A stretch of DNA of 64,000 nucleotides, taken from contig CAJLTE010000004.1 of the NCBI GenBank assembly GCA_905209435.1, forward strand, positions 1-64,000. The letters run 5' to 3'. Below, piece after piece: positions 1 through 8,621 of this stretch. The notes under the pieces are model-generated. The model was not told where the DNA came from, did no database searches, and saw only the letters and a list, made by a program, of their open reading frames with translations. This DNA is from an uncultured Blautia sp. (GTDB taxonomy: Bacteria; Bacillota_A; Clostridia; Lachnospirales; Lachnospiraceae). The position numbers and the translations under genes were made by a program. The number at the start of each line of letters is the position of its first letter. Position 1 is the stretch's first letter.

Positions 1-51
1 AGCACTTGACTTTTAATCAAGTTGTCCGGGGTTCGAATCCCCGATGCTTCA
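1..51 (+). tRNA. tRNA-Lys (TTT), 5' part outside window
   Basis: The anticodon stem CTTGA/TCAAG encloses the seven-base loop CTTTTAA, giving anticodon TTT. The T-arm CGGGG-TTCGAAT-CCCCG and the 3' acceptor strand ATGCTTC plus discriminator A follow. The 5' acceptor strand and D-arm lie before the window. CCA is not encoded. Confidence 0.93.
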
Positions 52-61
52 CTTTTTAGAC

Positions 62-94
62 TTCTATGATATTTTCATAGAGGTTTTTTTGTTT
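62..94 (+). terminator. Terminator of the tRNA-Lys transcript
   Basis: A nine-pair stem (CTTCTATGA with TCATAGAGG, one G-T pair) is followed at once by a run of T. It lies about ten bases after the tRNA end. Confidence 0.85.
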
Positions 95-271
95 TATGGA
101 ATATCACTTATAGATTTGTCTTTTATTTATAAAAATATTTAATAATAGTTCTAAATCAGTCTCTATCCTGCATAAAGTATTAGTACCTGATAACCGTGAG
201 AAGTGCGCAGTCTTAACGGTAGACAGGCTGTATAATGTTGAGGTACGTAATGCAGAACAGGAGGAGTTTTT

Positions 272-637
272 ATGAAGAATTCTATAAAGAGTTTAAAGAA
301 TTATTTTCAAATGATTATGATGGCTGTTACCTGCTTTGTAATGGGATTTGTAAAGGATAAAGAATATGTATGCGAAAACGGCAGTGAAAAACGCAAAGTA
401 AGAAGAACAGGACTTTTGAGTAGAATGTGGAGAAGGCTGGGAATGAGCTTTGTATGGGAAACTCCAAAAGCGAAATTGATTACTGAATATATTGTCAAAG
501 ATACTGGTTCTAAGAACTCTAAAACGAATTTACGATCAGGTGAAAGAAAAAATTCCAGAAAAAATAAAATTATATATTGGAATGAACCAAGAATTCAAAA
601 CAGGATAAATAGAGCAGTATATTTTAATACGGGGTGA
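272..637 (+). CDS. Small basic protein of unknown function
   Basis: The frame encodes 121 residues and follows a strong ribosome site (AGGAGGAG, 5 bases before ATG). Residues 10-26 are hydrophobic and could be a signal anchor. The rest is rich in Lys and Arg, including a cluster near residues 40-55. I recognise no family. The last codons lie in a perfect 10-bp inverted repeat (624-633 with 643-652) that spans the stop codon but lacks a T-run. The ribosome site argues for a real gene; the low-complexity basic tail is a reason for caution. Confidence 0.5.
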   Translation: MKNSIKSLKNYFQMIMMAVTCFVMGFVKDKEYVCENGSEKRKVRRTGLLSRMWRRLGMSFVWETPKAKLITEYIVKDTGSKNSKTNLRSGERKNSRKNKIIYWNEPRIQNRINRAVYFNTG

Positions 638-964
638 AAATTCCCGTATTAATAAGGATGTAATAAAAACATATATTTGTAATTGAAACACAAACATATA
701 ATGTAAGTCAAATAGATAAAATTATACATCATGCTATTTATTCATACTAGTACATCGTTTTTGAAATAACTGTACCATTTGCTTATTTGTGAATTCGATT
801 GGTATCGTTATTTGCGAAACGATGCACCAGATAACTGCGTGAAATTTTATTAGACAAGAATTATCGGAATTGGTTAAATAGTGTACATACAAATAAATAT
901 ATATGTATATACTAAAAGGAAAGTAGGTTATGAGAAATCATAACAATAGTTCGGATGGTCTTAT
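638..964. other. AT-rich intergenic region upstream of spoIID
   Basis: This stretch holds the right arm of the 624-652 hairpin, an AT-rich segment, and near 882-889 a CATACAAA-like element that could be a sigma-E -10 box for the sporulation gene that follows. I found no well-placed -35 partner, so that is only a hint. A 12-codon reading frame with its own ribosome site (AAAGGAAAGTAGG, then ATG at 930) ends at 968 and overlaps the next gene's ATG as ATGA. Confidence 0.4.
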
Positions 965-1804
965 ATGAAAATTTCTTTTGTTCCCGGCACAACGGGTATC
1001 TTTTGTCTTTTTTTAATTCCTTATATGTTTTCTATTATTTTTAATGGTGTGGACAGTACACTGATAAACAAAAAGTTTGACACAGAAATGATATTGCCGA
1101 TCGTTGTTGCATCACAGATTGAAGAAAATTATGAGTTGGAAACAATAAAGGCGCAATCTATTATAGCCCGGTCAAATCTTTACATAAAAATGAAAGAACA
1201 GAAGAATCTGGCGGATACATTGTCTCAGATATGGAAAGATATAAAGAGCAGATCGTTTTATCTTGCGGTTATACAGCCACAATATGAAAAGGCGGTAGAA
1301 GAAACAGAAGGAAAGGTTCTCACATGGAATGGTGAGTTAAAAGCAGTTCCGTACCATCAGATAAGTGCGGGACAGACAAGATCAGGAGAAGAAGTTTTCC
1401 ACAGCGAGGATGAAGCATATTTGAAATCTGTACAGAGCAATGTGGATAAAAAGTCGAAAGATTTTCTGAATAGTGTATATATAAATAAAAATATACTTCC
1501 AAAAGAATTAGAAATAGAGTCCAGAGACAGTGCTGGGTATGTTACGCAGCTTCTTGCAGATGGGAAATTGCTGGAGGGAGAAGCCTTTCGAAAAGGAATG
1601 GGGCTTACTTCTGCAAATTTTACAATTCAGGAAATGGGAAAGCAGGTACGGTTCTTATGTAAGGGAAGGGGACATGGAATGGGATTTTCACAGTATGGAG
1701 GTAATGAACTGGCAAAAGAATCAGATACTGCAGAGGAAATGTTGGAATATTATTTTCCGGAGATGAAGATTCAAAGAATAGATACAGTTATTAATAATAT
1801 GTAA
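965..1804 (+). CDS. spoIID: SpoIID-like sporulation protein
   Basis: This is a 279-residue SpoIID/LytB-domain protein, the family of spore peptidoglycan lytic transglycosylases needed for forespore engulfment. Residues 8-27 form an N-terminal membrane anchor. The SpoIID core is visible: the segment around residues 47-66 aligns with the family's VVAAEM...EALKAQAVAARTY block, and GRGHGMGFSQYG near residues 236-247 is the conserved His motif. In the first block the residue normally Glu (catalytic in SpoIID) reads Gln51. The protein is shorter than typical SpoIID (about 340). Its ATG overlaps the stop of an upstream 12-codon frame, suggesting translational coupling. The M23-type gene follows 107 bp later, as in the clostridial spoIID-spoIIQ pair. 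SpoIID family is secure; activity is doubtful. Confidence 0.87.
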   Translation: MKISFVPGTTGIFCLFLIPYMFSIIFNGVDSTLINKKFDTEMILPIVVASQIEENYELETIKAQSIIARSNLYIKMKEQKNLADTLSQIWKDIKSRSFYLAVIQPQYEKAVEETEGKVLTWNGELKAVPYHQISAGQTRSGEEVFHSEDEAYLKSVQSNVDKKSKDFLNSVYINKNILPKELEIESRDSAGYVTQLLADGKLLEGEAFRKGMGLTSANFTIQEMGKQVRFLCKGRGHGMGFSQYGGNELAKESDTAEEMLEYYFPEMKIQRIDTVINNM

Positions 1805-1911
1805 TGCTGTGTCTGTATAGATGAATATAAGAGAATTAGAAAATTTTTGAATAGTTTATTGTATTCTGGACACCCTATAGATATGAAGATGAAGATAGAG
1901 GTGAAAGGAAT

Positions 1912-2790
1912 ATGATGAATAACAGAGTTACGCGAATTATTGCTAACACAGTTGGGCTGGCAGCCGTAGCAGCACTGGGAATTACTGTATATCAGCTGGG
2001 GACATCTCCGATCAAAGAAGAGCCTCAGAAACAGGCAGAGAACACTGTTCAAAGTGAAAATACAGATGATCAGTCTATGGTGGATGCAGGAACAGACAAA
2101 GTTGAATCGGAAAATCAGCCGTTATCAGAAGATGAAGGGAACCTGAATGATACAGAATTGACATCAGGGGCTGGAAACAGTGATGAAAATACAGAAGTTA
2201 ACTTAAATGGGGAGATAAACTCAAATAATGTGGATAATGGTGAAGCTGAAGCTTCCGCAGATGTGGATAAGAATAATAGCGGCAGTATAGGTGAAGGTGT
2301 TCAGGGTGAAACAGATAACGCTGTGGGTGAAGCTACGGATGTTTCGGCATCTGCAATTAACCTTCCTTCAGTGAACTTTTCAGAAGATACATTAATGGAG
2401 TGGCCAGTAAATGGAAATATTCTGTTGGACTACAGTATGGACCAGACTACTTATTTTCCAACTCTTGATCAGTACAAATTAAGCCCGGCCATTGCTGTCG
2501 GAGCAGTAGAGGGAGCACCGGTTGTTGCTGCTGTTAATGGTACAGTTTATTCTATAGAACAGGATGCGCAGACAGGTACAACTGTGACAATGGAGCTTGG
2601 CAATGGATATCAGGCTGTTTATGGACAACTCACAGATCTGGCTGTTTCAGAAGGAGACACAGTCAAAAAAGGAACAACAATCGGATATATTGCACAGCCG
2701 ACAAAATATTACAGTACAGAGGGCACAAACCTTTATTTTGGAATGAAAAAAGATGGAGAACCAATTGATCCTATTGCATATCTTCCGTAA
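1912..2790 (+). CDS. spoIIQ: SpoIIQ-like M23-domain protein, metal ligands lost
   Basis: This 292-residue protein has one N-terminal membrane helix (about residues 10-27), a long acidic Ser/Asn/Glu-rich linker (about 35-150) and a C-terminal LytM/M23 domain (about 160-290). That architecture and its place directly after spoIID match SpoIIQ, the forespore partner of SpoIIIAH in the engulfment channel. The usual M23 zinc motifs are absent: the first His-x3-Asp region reads YSMDQTTYFPTLD and the HxH position reads LYFGM. The domain is therefore probably structural and not a working endopeptidase; family knowledge says SpoIIQ orthologues vary in this respect. ATG is preceded by GTGAAAGGA. A strong terminator follows. 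Confidence 0.8.
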   Translation: MMNNRVTRIIANTVGLAAVAALGITVYQLGTSPIKEEPQKQAENTVQSENTDDQSMVDAGTDKVESENQPLSEDEGNLNDTELTSGAGNSDENTEVNLNGEINSNNVDNGEAEASADVDKNNSGSIGEGVQGETDNAVGEATDVSASAINLPSVNFSEDTLMEWPVNGNILLDYSMDQTTYFPTLDQYKLSPAIAVGAVEGAPVVAAVNGTVYSIEQDAQTGTTVTMELGNGYQAVYGQLTDLAVSEGDTVKKGTTIGYIAQPTKYYSTEGTNLYFGMKKDGEPIDPIAYLP

Positions 2791-2809
2791 TACTTGCGAT
2801 ATTTAAGTA

Positions 2810-2842
2810 ATGCGCGTCACATTTTTTGTGGCGCGCATTTCA
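2810..2842 (+). terminator. Terminator after the spoIIQ-like gene
   Basis: A twelve-pair stem (ATGCGCGTCACA with TGTGGCGCGCAT, one G-T pair) has a T-loop and is followed by ATTTCAT. It ends the spoIID-spoIIQ unit. Confidence 0.75.
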
Positions 2843-3053
2843 TGACATTACAGAAGATTACTGTACAAGAATGCTTACTGTGCATTCCGTGCCCCAGTAA
2901 TACGATTTGTGATGCATAATATTTATGCTAATCGCATAAATTTGTGCAGTATGTCTCGGAATTCTGGCATATACATGCCAAAACACCTCGAGGTATAGTG
3001 GTATGTGAACAGTAACGAAGACTGACATGCAACAGAGTATAAAGTTTTGATAT

Positions 3054-3083
3054 TTGCAACAAAATGGATATCTGTAGTATAAT
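3054..3083 (+). promoter_or_regulatory. Promoter of the sucrose repressor gene
   Basis: TTGCAA (3054-3059) and TATAAT (3078-3083) are separated by 18 bases, about 85 bases before the repressor start. Confidence 0.55.
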
Positions 3084-3109
3084 GAAAAAAATCATGTACA
3101 GTAATAAAA

Positions 3110-3129
3110 ATGTTTTCAAAAGAAAACAT
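3110..3129 (+). promoter_or_regulatory. Palindromic operator candidate before the repressor
   Basis: ATGTTTTC and GAAAACAT form a perfect 8-bp inverted repeat around AAAA, just downstream of the expected transcription start. A GAAAACAT half-site recurs at 4437-4444 inside the -35/-10 spacer of the PTS promoter. This suggests a site for the LacI-type repressor encoded next and thus autoregulation. Confidence 0.5.
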
Positions 3130-3169
3130 GCAAAACAGAACATAAGACAGAGTGAAAGGGAGCTTTTGC

Positions 3170-4159
3170 ATGAACATTAATGAGATAGCAAAACTGGCAG
3201 GGGTCTCCAGAGCTACAGTTTCCAGATATTTAAATAATGGTTATGTCAGCGAAGAAAAGAAGAAGATCATTCGGCAGGTTATTGAAGAAACGGGATATCA
3301 GCCATCTTCACAGGCGCAGATGCTGCGTACAAAGAAAACAAAACTGGTCGGGGTTATTTTGCCTAAGATCGATTCTAACACAATCAGCAGAGAAGTTGCC
3401 GGAATCAGTGATATACTTACGAAGCAGGGCTATCAACTTATACTGGCGAATACGAATAACAGCATTGAAGAAGAACTGAAATATCTTTCACTGTTTAAAG
3501 ATAATCAGGTAGATGGTGTTATTTTTATTGCAACAATCCTGACAAAACAGCATCGGGATATGCTCAAGGAGTATAAGGTTCCGATTGTTGTGCTTGGGCA
3601 GCATTTGGAGGGGTATCCGTGCATTTATCAGGATGATTATAAAGCGGCAATGAGTCTCACTGAACAGATGGTAAAGACCGGAAGGAAATTCGGGTATATA
3701 ACAGTTACAGATAAGGATGAAGCAGTCGGAAGAAAAAGAATGTCCGGGGTAGAAGAGATTCTTAATAAAAATAAAATAAAATTAAAAACTGAGTGTGTGA
3801 AGTGTGGAGCGTTTACTATGGAATCAGGATATGAAATGGCGGAAGAACTGTTTCGTGAACATCCGGATATAGATACTCTTATCTGTGCCACAGACACTAT
3901 GGCAGTGGGGGCGGTAAACTGGTTAAAGAAAAACGGATATCAGATTCCGCAGCAAGTTCAGGTTGCCGGAATGGGAGACAGTTCCCTTGGGAAAATTATT
4001 GAACCTAAACTGACGACGGTACATTTCTTTTATAAAACGAGTGGAATGGAATCTGCGAAGATGTTGGTGGATCTGATGGAATCAGATGAGGTATCGATAC
4101 ATAAAGAAATAAAGATGGGATGCAAGGTGGTTTTGAGAGAATCTCATAGAAACGCATAG
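3170..4159 (+). CDS. scrR: LacI-family repressor of the sucrose operon
   Basis: The 329-residue protein begins with a classic LacI helix-turn-helix (residues 1-24, INEIAKLAGVSRATVSRYLN), followed by a periplasmic-binding-protein-like effector domain (about 60-329). I chose ATG 3170, preceded by GTGAAAGGGAG, over the in-frame GTG at 3152 because the latter would sit in that ribosome site and add residues ahead of the DNA-binding domain. It lies directly upstream of the sucrose PTS and hydrolase genes in the same direction, with its own terminator, so it is most likely their sucrose- or sucrose-phosphate-responsive repressor. The role comes from context; the family is clear. Confidence 0.87.
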   Translation: MNINEIAKLAGVSRATVSRYLNNGYVSEEKKKIIRQVIEETGYQPSSQAQMLRTKKTKLVGVILPKIDSNTISREVAGISDILTKQGYQLILANTNNSIEEELKYLSLFKDNQVDGVIFIATILTKQHRDMLKEYKVPIVVLGQHLEGYPCIYQDDYKAAMSLTEQMVKTGRKFGYITVTDKDEAVGRKRMSGVEEILNKNKIKLKTECVKCGAFTMESGYEMAEELFREHPDIDTLICATDTMAVGAVNWLKKNGYQIPQQVQVAGMGDSSLGKIIEPKLTTVHFFYKTSGMESAKMLVDLMESDEVSIHKEIKMGCKVVLRESHRNA

Positions 4160-4187
4160 CAGACTGCTGAAGAACTGAGAGAGTAAG

Positions 4188-4233
4188 AAGAGTTAAGAGA
4201 ATTTAGACGAATGAATTCTCTTAACTCTTTTTG
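4188..4233 (+). terminator. Terminator after scrR
   Basis: A perfect 16-bp stem (AAGAGTTAAGAGAATT, 4188-4203, with its complement at 4214-4229) runs into a T-rich tail. It separates scrR from the scrA promoter. Confidence 0.85.
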
Positions 4234-4427
4234 TATAACTGAAAAAGGTTGAGGCAGGAGAAGTTTACTGCAGACAGAATCTGCTCTTGTGTGAAACAGT
4301 AAGCAGAGAAATTCTGTGGTCAGAGTAGGGAATTGGCTGATCTGGCAGAACCGTTGGTGGGAGTAATACGTGTTTTTTTAGATATAATGTATAAAAATGA
4401 GATAAAATATTTGTGATATGTTACATA

Positions 4428-4456
4428 TTTACAAATGAAAACATGGCGAATATAAT
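4428..4456 (+). promoter_or_regulatory. Promoter of the sucrose PTS operon
   Basis: TTTACA (4428-4433) and TATAAT (4451-4456) are spaced by exactly 17 bases. A GAAAACAT element lies in the spacer and an AACGATT element just downstream at 4472-4478, as expected for a repressed promoter. The leader to the scrA start is about 130 bases. Confidence 0.65.
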
Positions 4457-4469
4457 GAAATTAATATAT

Positions 4470-4483
4470 GAGAACGATTCCAT
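4470..4483 (+). promoter_or_regulatory. Operator candidate 1 of the scr operon
   Basis: The sequence GAGAACGATTCCAT lies about 8-20 bases downstream of the predicted start site. It shares AACGATT with sites at 4560-4573 and 8033-8045. The form resembles LacI/CcpA-type boxes. Confidence 0.5.
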
Positions 4484-4559
4484 ACAAAGATATGAACATA
4501 AATGTATATTAAAAGAAGAAATAGTATAATATACAAGAAATAAGTAGTGTGCATAAATA

Positions 4560-4573
4560 TGGAAACGATTACA
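4560..4573 (+). promoter_or_regulatory. Operator or cre-like site 2 of the scr operon
   Basis: TGGAAACGATTACA lies about 20 bases before the scrA start, 90 bases downstream of candidate 1. It is close to the catabolite-control (cre) consensus, with two departures, so either ScrR or CcpA could bind it. Confidence 0.5.
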
Positions 4574-4591
4574 TAAAAGAAGGAGGATATT

Positions 4592-6523
4592 ATGGATTAC
4601 AAAAAGACAGCCCAGGAAATATACGACCATATCGGCAAGAAAGAGAATATTATTTCCGCAGCTCATTGCGCTACACGTCTTCGACTGGTTATCGCAGATA
4701 ACTCAAAGGCAGACAAAGAATATGTTGAAAACATTGAAGGCGTTAAAGGTGTTTTCTTTGCACAGGGACAGATGCAGATTATTCTGGGAACCGGTGTTGT
4801 AAACAAAGTATATGATGAGTTTATTCAGATTGCAGGTGTTTCTGAAAGCAGTAAAGAGGATCTGAAGAAAGTTGCAGCTTCCAGAGCTAATCCGGTACAG
4901 AGACTGATCAAGACACTTGGAGATATTTTTGTACCAATCATTCCGGCCATCGTTGCCAGCGGTTTCCTTATGGGAATTATGGAAGCTCTGAATTTCATGG
5001 TAAACAATGGATTCCTGAATATTGACACCAGTGGTTCTATTTATACATTTGCGCAGCTTTTCAGTAATACGGCGTACACATTCCTGCCGATCCTGATCGC
5101 ATATAGCGGTGCAAAAGTATTTGGCGCAAACCCGTATCTGGGAGCAGTTATTGGTATGATTATGATCCATCCGAATCTGCAGAATGCATGGACAGTTGCT
5201 ACTGAAGGTGTTCACGCAACTCAGAAAGTATGGTTTGGACTTTATTCTATTGATATGGTTGGTTATCAGGGACATGTTATTCCGGTTATCATTGCTGTAT
5301 GGGTACTTGCACAGATTGAAAAGAGACTTCACAAGGTTGTACCTGCGATGTTTGATCTGTTTGTTACTCCACTTGTAAGTGTATTTGTAACAGGATACCT
5401 GACATTATCCATTATTGGACCAATTTTCGTAGCTGTTGAGAACGGACTTCTGAATGGTATCCAGTGGCTGATTGCACTGCCATTCGGTATCGGAAGCTTT
5501 ATTATGGGGGCTTTTTATGCACCGACAGTTGTTGCCGGTGTGCATCATATGTATACCATCATTGACCTTGGACAGATTTCCAAATTTGGAGTTACTTACT
5601 GGCTGCCGCTTGCATCTGCAGCAAATATTGCGCAGGGTGGAGCCACACTTGCAGTAGCACTTAAGACTAAGGACCAGAAGATTAAGTCTATGGCAGTTCC
5701 GTCTGCATTAAGTGCATGTATGGGAATTACAGAACCGGCGATTTTTGGTGTAAACCTTCGTTTCGGAAAACCATTTGTAATGGGATGTGTCGGCGGTGCA
5801 GTTGGTGCACTGTTTGCATCTGTTACAGGACTGGGCGCTACAGGAACTGGCGTAACCGGTATTTTTGGAATTCTGCTTTGCCTGAATAATCCGGTATCTT
5901 ATATCCTGATGTTTGTGATTGCATTTGGCGTAGCATTTGTACTGACATGGTTATTTGGATATAAGGATGCAGCAGAAAGTAAAACTGCAAAGAACGAAGT
6001 AAAGAGTGAATCTGAGGAAAAAACAGAAAGTATTGAAAGTACAGAAATGGCAGAAGGCTGCACAGATGACTTTGTACTCTACAGTGCATTAGAAGGAAAT
6101 GCAATCCCGCTTTCCCAGGTGAATGACGCAACATTTGCTTCAGAAGTTCTTGGAAAAGGAATTGCAGTGATCCCGGCTAAGGGCGAGGTAGTTGCTCCAT
6201 GTGATGCAACAGTTGAGACTGTTTTTGACACAAAACATGCAGTTGGTTTAAGTACAGAGAGCGGTATGGAATTGCTGATTCATATTGGAATCAATACTGT
6301 AGAACTGGGCGGAAAATATTATACAACTCATGTAAAAGACGGTGATCATGTAAAGAGAGGACAGCTTCTGGTGTCCTTTGATATGGATAAGATTAAAGAA
6401 GCCGGATATGATGTGACTACTCCGCTTATTGTAACCAACTCAGACGATTACAGAGATGTGAAAGCATTACATGAAGGTGTTGTAACATTTGCAGATAGAG
6501 TATTGGAGATTGTGAAAGAATGA
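4592..6523 (+). CDS. scrA: Sucrose-type PTS transporter, IIBCA
   Basis: This 643-residue membrane protein imports and phosphorylates a sugar, probably sucrose, giving sucrose-6-phosphate. The IIB domain is N-terminal (about 1-90) with phospho-Cys26 in AAHCATRLR. The IIC channel follows (about 100-460), with many membrane segments and the FGVNLRFGKPF region. The IIA domain (about 490-643) carries phospho-His564 in LLIHIGINTVEL. The length is normal for a fused IIBCA of the sucrose/beta-glucoside family. Its stop overlaps the hydrolase start (ATGA), indicating coupled translation; the GH32 partner makes sucrose more likely than a beta-glucoside. The ribosome site is AGGAGG. Confidence 0.93.
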   Translation: MDYKKTAQEIYDHIGKKENIISAAHCATRLRLVIADNSKADKEYVENIEGVKGVFFAQGQMQIILGTGVVNKVYDEFIQIAGVSESSKEDLKKVAASRANPVQRLIKTLGDIFVPIIPAIVASGFLMGIMEALNFMVNNGFLNIDTSGSIYTFAQLFSNTAYTFLPILIAYSGAKVFGANPYLGAVIGMIMIHPNLQNAWTVATEGVHATQKVWFGLYSIDMVGYQGHVIPVIIAVWVLAQIEKRLHKVVPAMFDLFVTPLVSVFVTGYLTLSIIGPIFVAVENGLLNGIQWLIALPFGIGSFIMGAFYAPTVVAGVHHMYTIIDLGQISKFGVTYWLPLASAANIAQGGATLAVALKTKDQKIKSMAVPSALSACMGITEPAIFGVNLRFGKPFVMGCVGGAVGALFASVTGLGATGTGVTGIFGILLCLNNPVSYILMFVIAFGVAFVLTWLFGYKDAAESKTAKNEVKSESEEKTESIESTEMAEGCTDDFVLYSALEGNAIPLSQVNDATFASEVLGKGIAVIPAKGEVVAPCDATVETVFDTKHAVGLSTESGMELLIHIGINTVELGGKYYTTHVKDGDHVKRGQLLVSFDMDKIKEAGYDVTTPLIVTNSDDYRDVKALHEGVVTFADRVLEIVKE

Positions 6524-7959
6524 GTACTTTAACAAAAGTTCTTGAGAGAAATGTAGCACAGATTGAAAAAAATGCAGACATGACAGAAGGCAGATTCCGA
6601 TTGGGGCATCATCTGATGCCTCCGGTTGGATGGCTGAATGACCCGAATGGATTATGCTGGTATAAAGGCAGATATCATGTATTCTTTCAGTATGCACCTT
6701 TTGATGTAGAGGGAGGACTGAAGTTCTGGGGACATTATACAAGTGATGATCTGATTGACTGGAAGTATGAGGGAACTGCTCTTTATCCGGATTCCTCCTA
6801 TGACTGTCACGGTGTTTATTCCGGATCGGCACTGGCAGAACAGGATAAACTTCATCTGTTCTTTACAGGAAATGTGAAGATTGACGGAGATTATGACTAC
6901 ATTAATGAGGGAAGAGAAACAAGCACTCTTCACGTAGAGAGCGAAGACGGCATTCACTTCAGTAATAAAGAAGAAGTCATTTCTTTTGAAAAATATCCGG
7001 AAGATTTTCCCTGCCACATCCGTGATCCAAAGGTCTGGAAAGAAAACGATAAATACCGTATGGTTCTTGGCGGACGATTAAAAGGGGACAAAGGTGCAGT
7101 TCTTGTTTATGAATCAAAAAACCTCAAAGACTGGGAACTTGACCATGTGATTACTACTCCGGAAACTTTTGGATATATGTGGGAATGTCCGGATTACTTT
7201 GAATTGGATGGACATAGTTTTTTATCTGTATCTCCGCAGGGACTGAAACGTGAAGAGTTTCGCTTTCAGAATATCTACCAGTCGGGATATTTTCCGGTGA
7301 AGGAGGATGGTTCTGTTGATGTGGACGATTTCAGAGAATGGGATATGGGATTTGACTTCTATGCTCCACAGACTTTCAAAGATAACAGGGGCAGACGGCT
7401 TCTTATCGGATGGATGGGAATGCCGGATGCAGATGAGGAATATGTCAATAAAACAATTGATGAAGGATGGCAGCATTGTCTTACTGTTCCGAGAGAGCTG
7501 ACAGTACGTGATGGAAAAATTCTCCAGTATCCTGCAAAAGAACTGGAAGGTCTTCGAAAAGAGAAGACAATTCTTCATGATGAAAAATCAATCGTGGAGG
7601 TCCGTGTAGAAGTAAATGAAGGTTTTGACCTGGTACTTGATGAGATAGTAATGACAGGCAGCAGCTTTCAGATCAGCATGGGCGGTCAGATGATCTTTAA
7701 GTATGAAGATGGTGTTGCGGAGATTGGTTTCTCCGGAATCGCAGGGGCAGGAAGAACAAAGAGAAAGGCAAAAGTGGATGAACTGAAGAATATCAGACTT
7801 CTTGCAGATACTTCGGCAGCAGAGATTTATCTGAATGATGGAGAGACTGTTTTTTCTACCAGATATTATCCGGATCGTGAGGATTTGCAGTTAAAAATTT
7901 TTGGCGGCAAATTTAAGGGAGACCTCTGGAACCTTCAAAAAATGATATTCACAAAATAA
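6520..7959 (+). CDS. scrB: Sucrose-6-phosphate hydrolase, GH32
   Basis: This 479-residue cytoplasmic enzyme cleaves sucrose-6-phosphate to glucose-6-phosphate and fructose. All three GH32 motifs are present: the nucleophile Asp41 in WLNDPNG, Asp169 in RDPK, and the acid/base Glu222 in ECPDYF. The beta-propeller is followed by the usual C-terminal beta-sandwich (from about residue 340). There is no signal peptide, as expected for a PTS partner. The start codon overlaps the scrA stop. A terminator follows within 20 bases, so this ends the operon. No fructokinase gene is in the module. Confidence 0.93.
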   Translation: MSTLTKVLERNVAQIEKNADMTEGRFRLGHHLMPPVGWLNDPNGLCWYKGRYHVFFQYAPFDVEGGLKFWGHYTSDDLIDWKYEGTALYPDSSYDCHGVYSGSALAEQDKLHLFFTGNVKIDGDYDYINEGRETSTLHVESEDGIHFSNKEEVISFEKYPEDFPCHIRDPKVWKENDKYRMVLGGRLKGDKGAVLVYESKNLKDWELDHVITTPETFGYMWECPDYFELDGHSFLSVSPQGLKREEFRFQNIYQSGYFPVKEDGSVDVDDFREWDMGFDFYAPQTFKDNRGRRLLIGWMGMPDADEEYVNKTIDEGWQHCLTVPRELTVRDGKILQYPAKELEGLRKEKTILHDEKSIVEVRVEVNEGFDLVLDEIVMTGSSFQISMGGQMIFKYEDGVAEIGFSGIAGAGRTKRKAKVDELKNIRLLADTSAAEIYLNDGETVFSTRYYPDREDLQLKIFGGKFKGDLWNLQKMIFTK

Positions 7960-7977
7960 AGAAAAAAACGTATAATA

Positions 7978-8027
7978 AAGCAGGTGGGAAAGAAAATCCG
8001 CAGTCGGTTTCCCTGCCTGCTTTTTTT
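7978..8027 (+). terminator. Terminator of the scr operon
   Basis: The stem AGCAGGTGGG pairs with CCCTGCCTGCT (ten pairs, two of them G-T) and is followed by seven T. Confidence 0.82.
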
Positions 8028-8032
8028 GACAT

Positions 8033-8045
8033 AGAAACGATTCCT
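8033..8045 (+). promoter_or_regulatory. Third AACGATT operator-like site, after scrB
   Basis: TAGAAACGATTCC matches the two sites before scrA but lies just beyond the operon terminator, about 3.5 kb from them. It could be an auxiliary looping site or serve an unseen promoter. The next 250 bases hold no gene I can support. Confidence 0.35.
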
Positions 8046-8296
8046 AATGCGGCGAATGTGGGCTGTCAGGAAGAGAAAATATGTCCGGGTGATATACGTG
8101 CTTTTATGCCGGCTGTTTATTATAGAAATAGGGATGACTGCAGATTTTAATGTGTGGTTATCCTTTACATAAATCAGGACGCAGATGGACGGACAGTTTG
8201 TGCAGCCATGATTATGGATGCATGAATGGCACTATTGTAAAAGTGAAAGCGACGATATATCCAAAATCTATAACAGGTATTGGGGCGGAGATTATA

Positions 8297-8539
8297 ATGA
8301 ACTATACTTACATTGTTAAGTGTGCGGACGGAACTCTTTATACAGGATGGACAAACTGTCTGAAGAAGAGAATGAAAGCACATAATGAAGGAAAGACCGG
8401 GGCAAAGTATACGAAGACTAAAAGACCGGTTACACTTGTATATTATGAAGGTTTTTTGACCAAAGAGGAGGCAATGAGACGGGAGTATCAGATTAAGCAG
8501 CTTGCCAGGAATAAGAAGCTTGAGCTGATGAAATTTTGA
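8297..8539 (+). CDS. GIY-YIG domain protein (YhbQ/YazA family)
   Basis: This 80-residue protein is a single GIY-YIG nuclease domain of the UPF0213 type. The first strand [15 protein letters not shown] carries the two Tyr-centred motifs, the helix with KKRMKAHN gives the conserved Arg, and the final helix has the catalytic-type Glu in RREYQIK. I start at ATG 8297, after GGGGCGGAG; the longer in-frame extension to 8150 has no recognisable domain. It probably acts on DNA ends or branched DNA, but the family's cellular role is poorly defined. It converges on the hemolysin III gene. Confidence 0.85.
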   Translation: MNYTYIVKCADGTLYTGWTNCLKKRMKAHNEGKTGAKYTKTKRPVTLVYYEGFLTKEEAMRREYQIKQLARNKKLELMKF

Positions 8540-8567
8540 TATTTATGTTCCATGATGAGATTATTGT

Positions 8568-8600
8568 AAAAAAAGCGCCCTGACTTTTTATAGTCAGGGC
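8568..8600 (-). terminator. Terminator of the hemolysin III gene
   Basis: The stem GCCCTGAC/GTCAGGGC (8577-8584 with 8593-8600) is followed, reading on the minus strand, by a run of seven T (8574-8568). It may also stop transcription from the plus side weakly. Confidence 0.75.
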
Positions 8601-8621
8601 ATTTCATGATTAAGGAAAAGA

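Noticed and set aside
4703..5332. Long minus-strand reading frame opposite the PTS gene
   Set aside because: It is the antisense shadow of the IIBCA gene, with no ribosome site and no domain.
8150..8296. N-terminal extension of the GIY-YIG protein
   Set aside because: No domain or ribosome site; ATG 8297 starts exactly at the first GIY strand.
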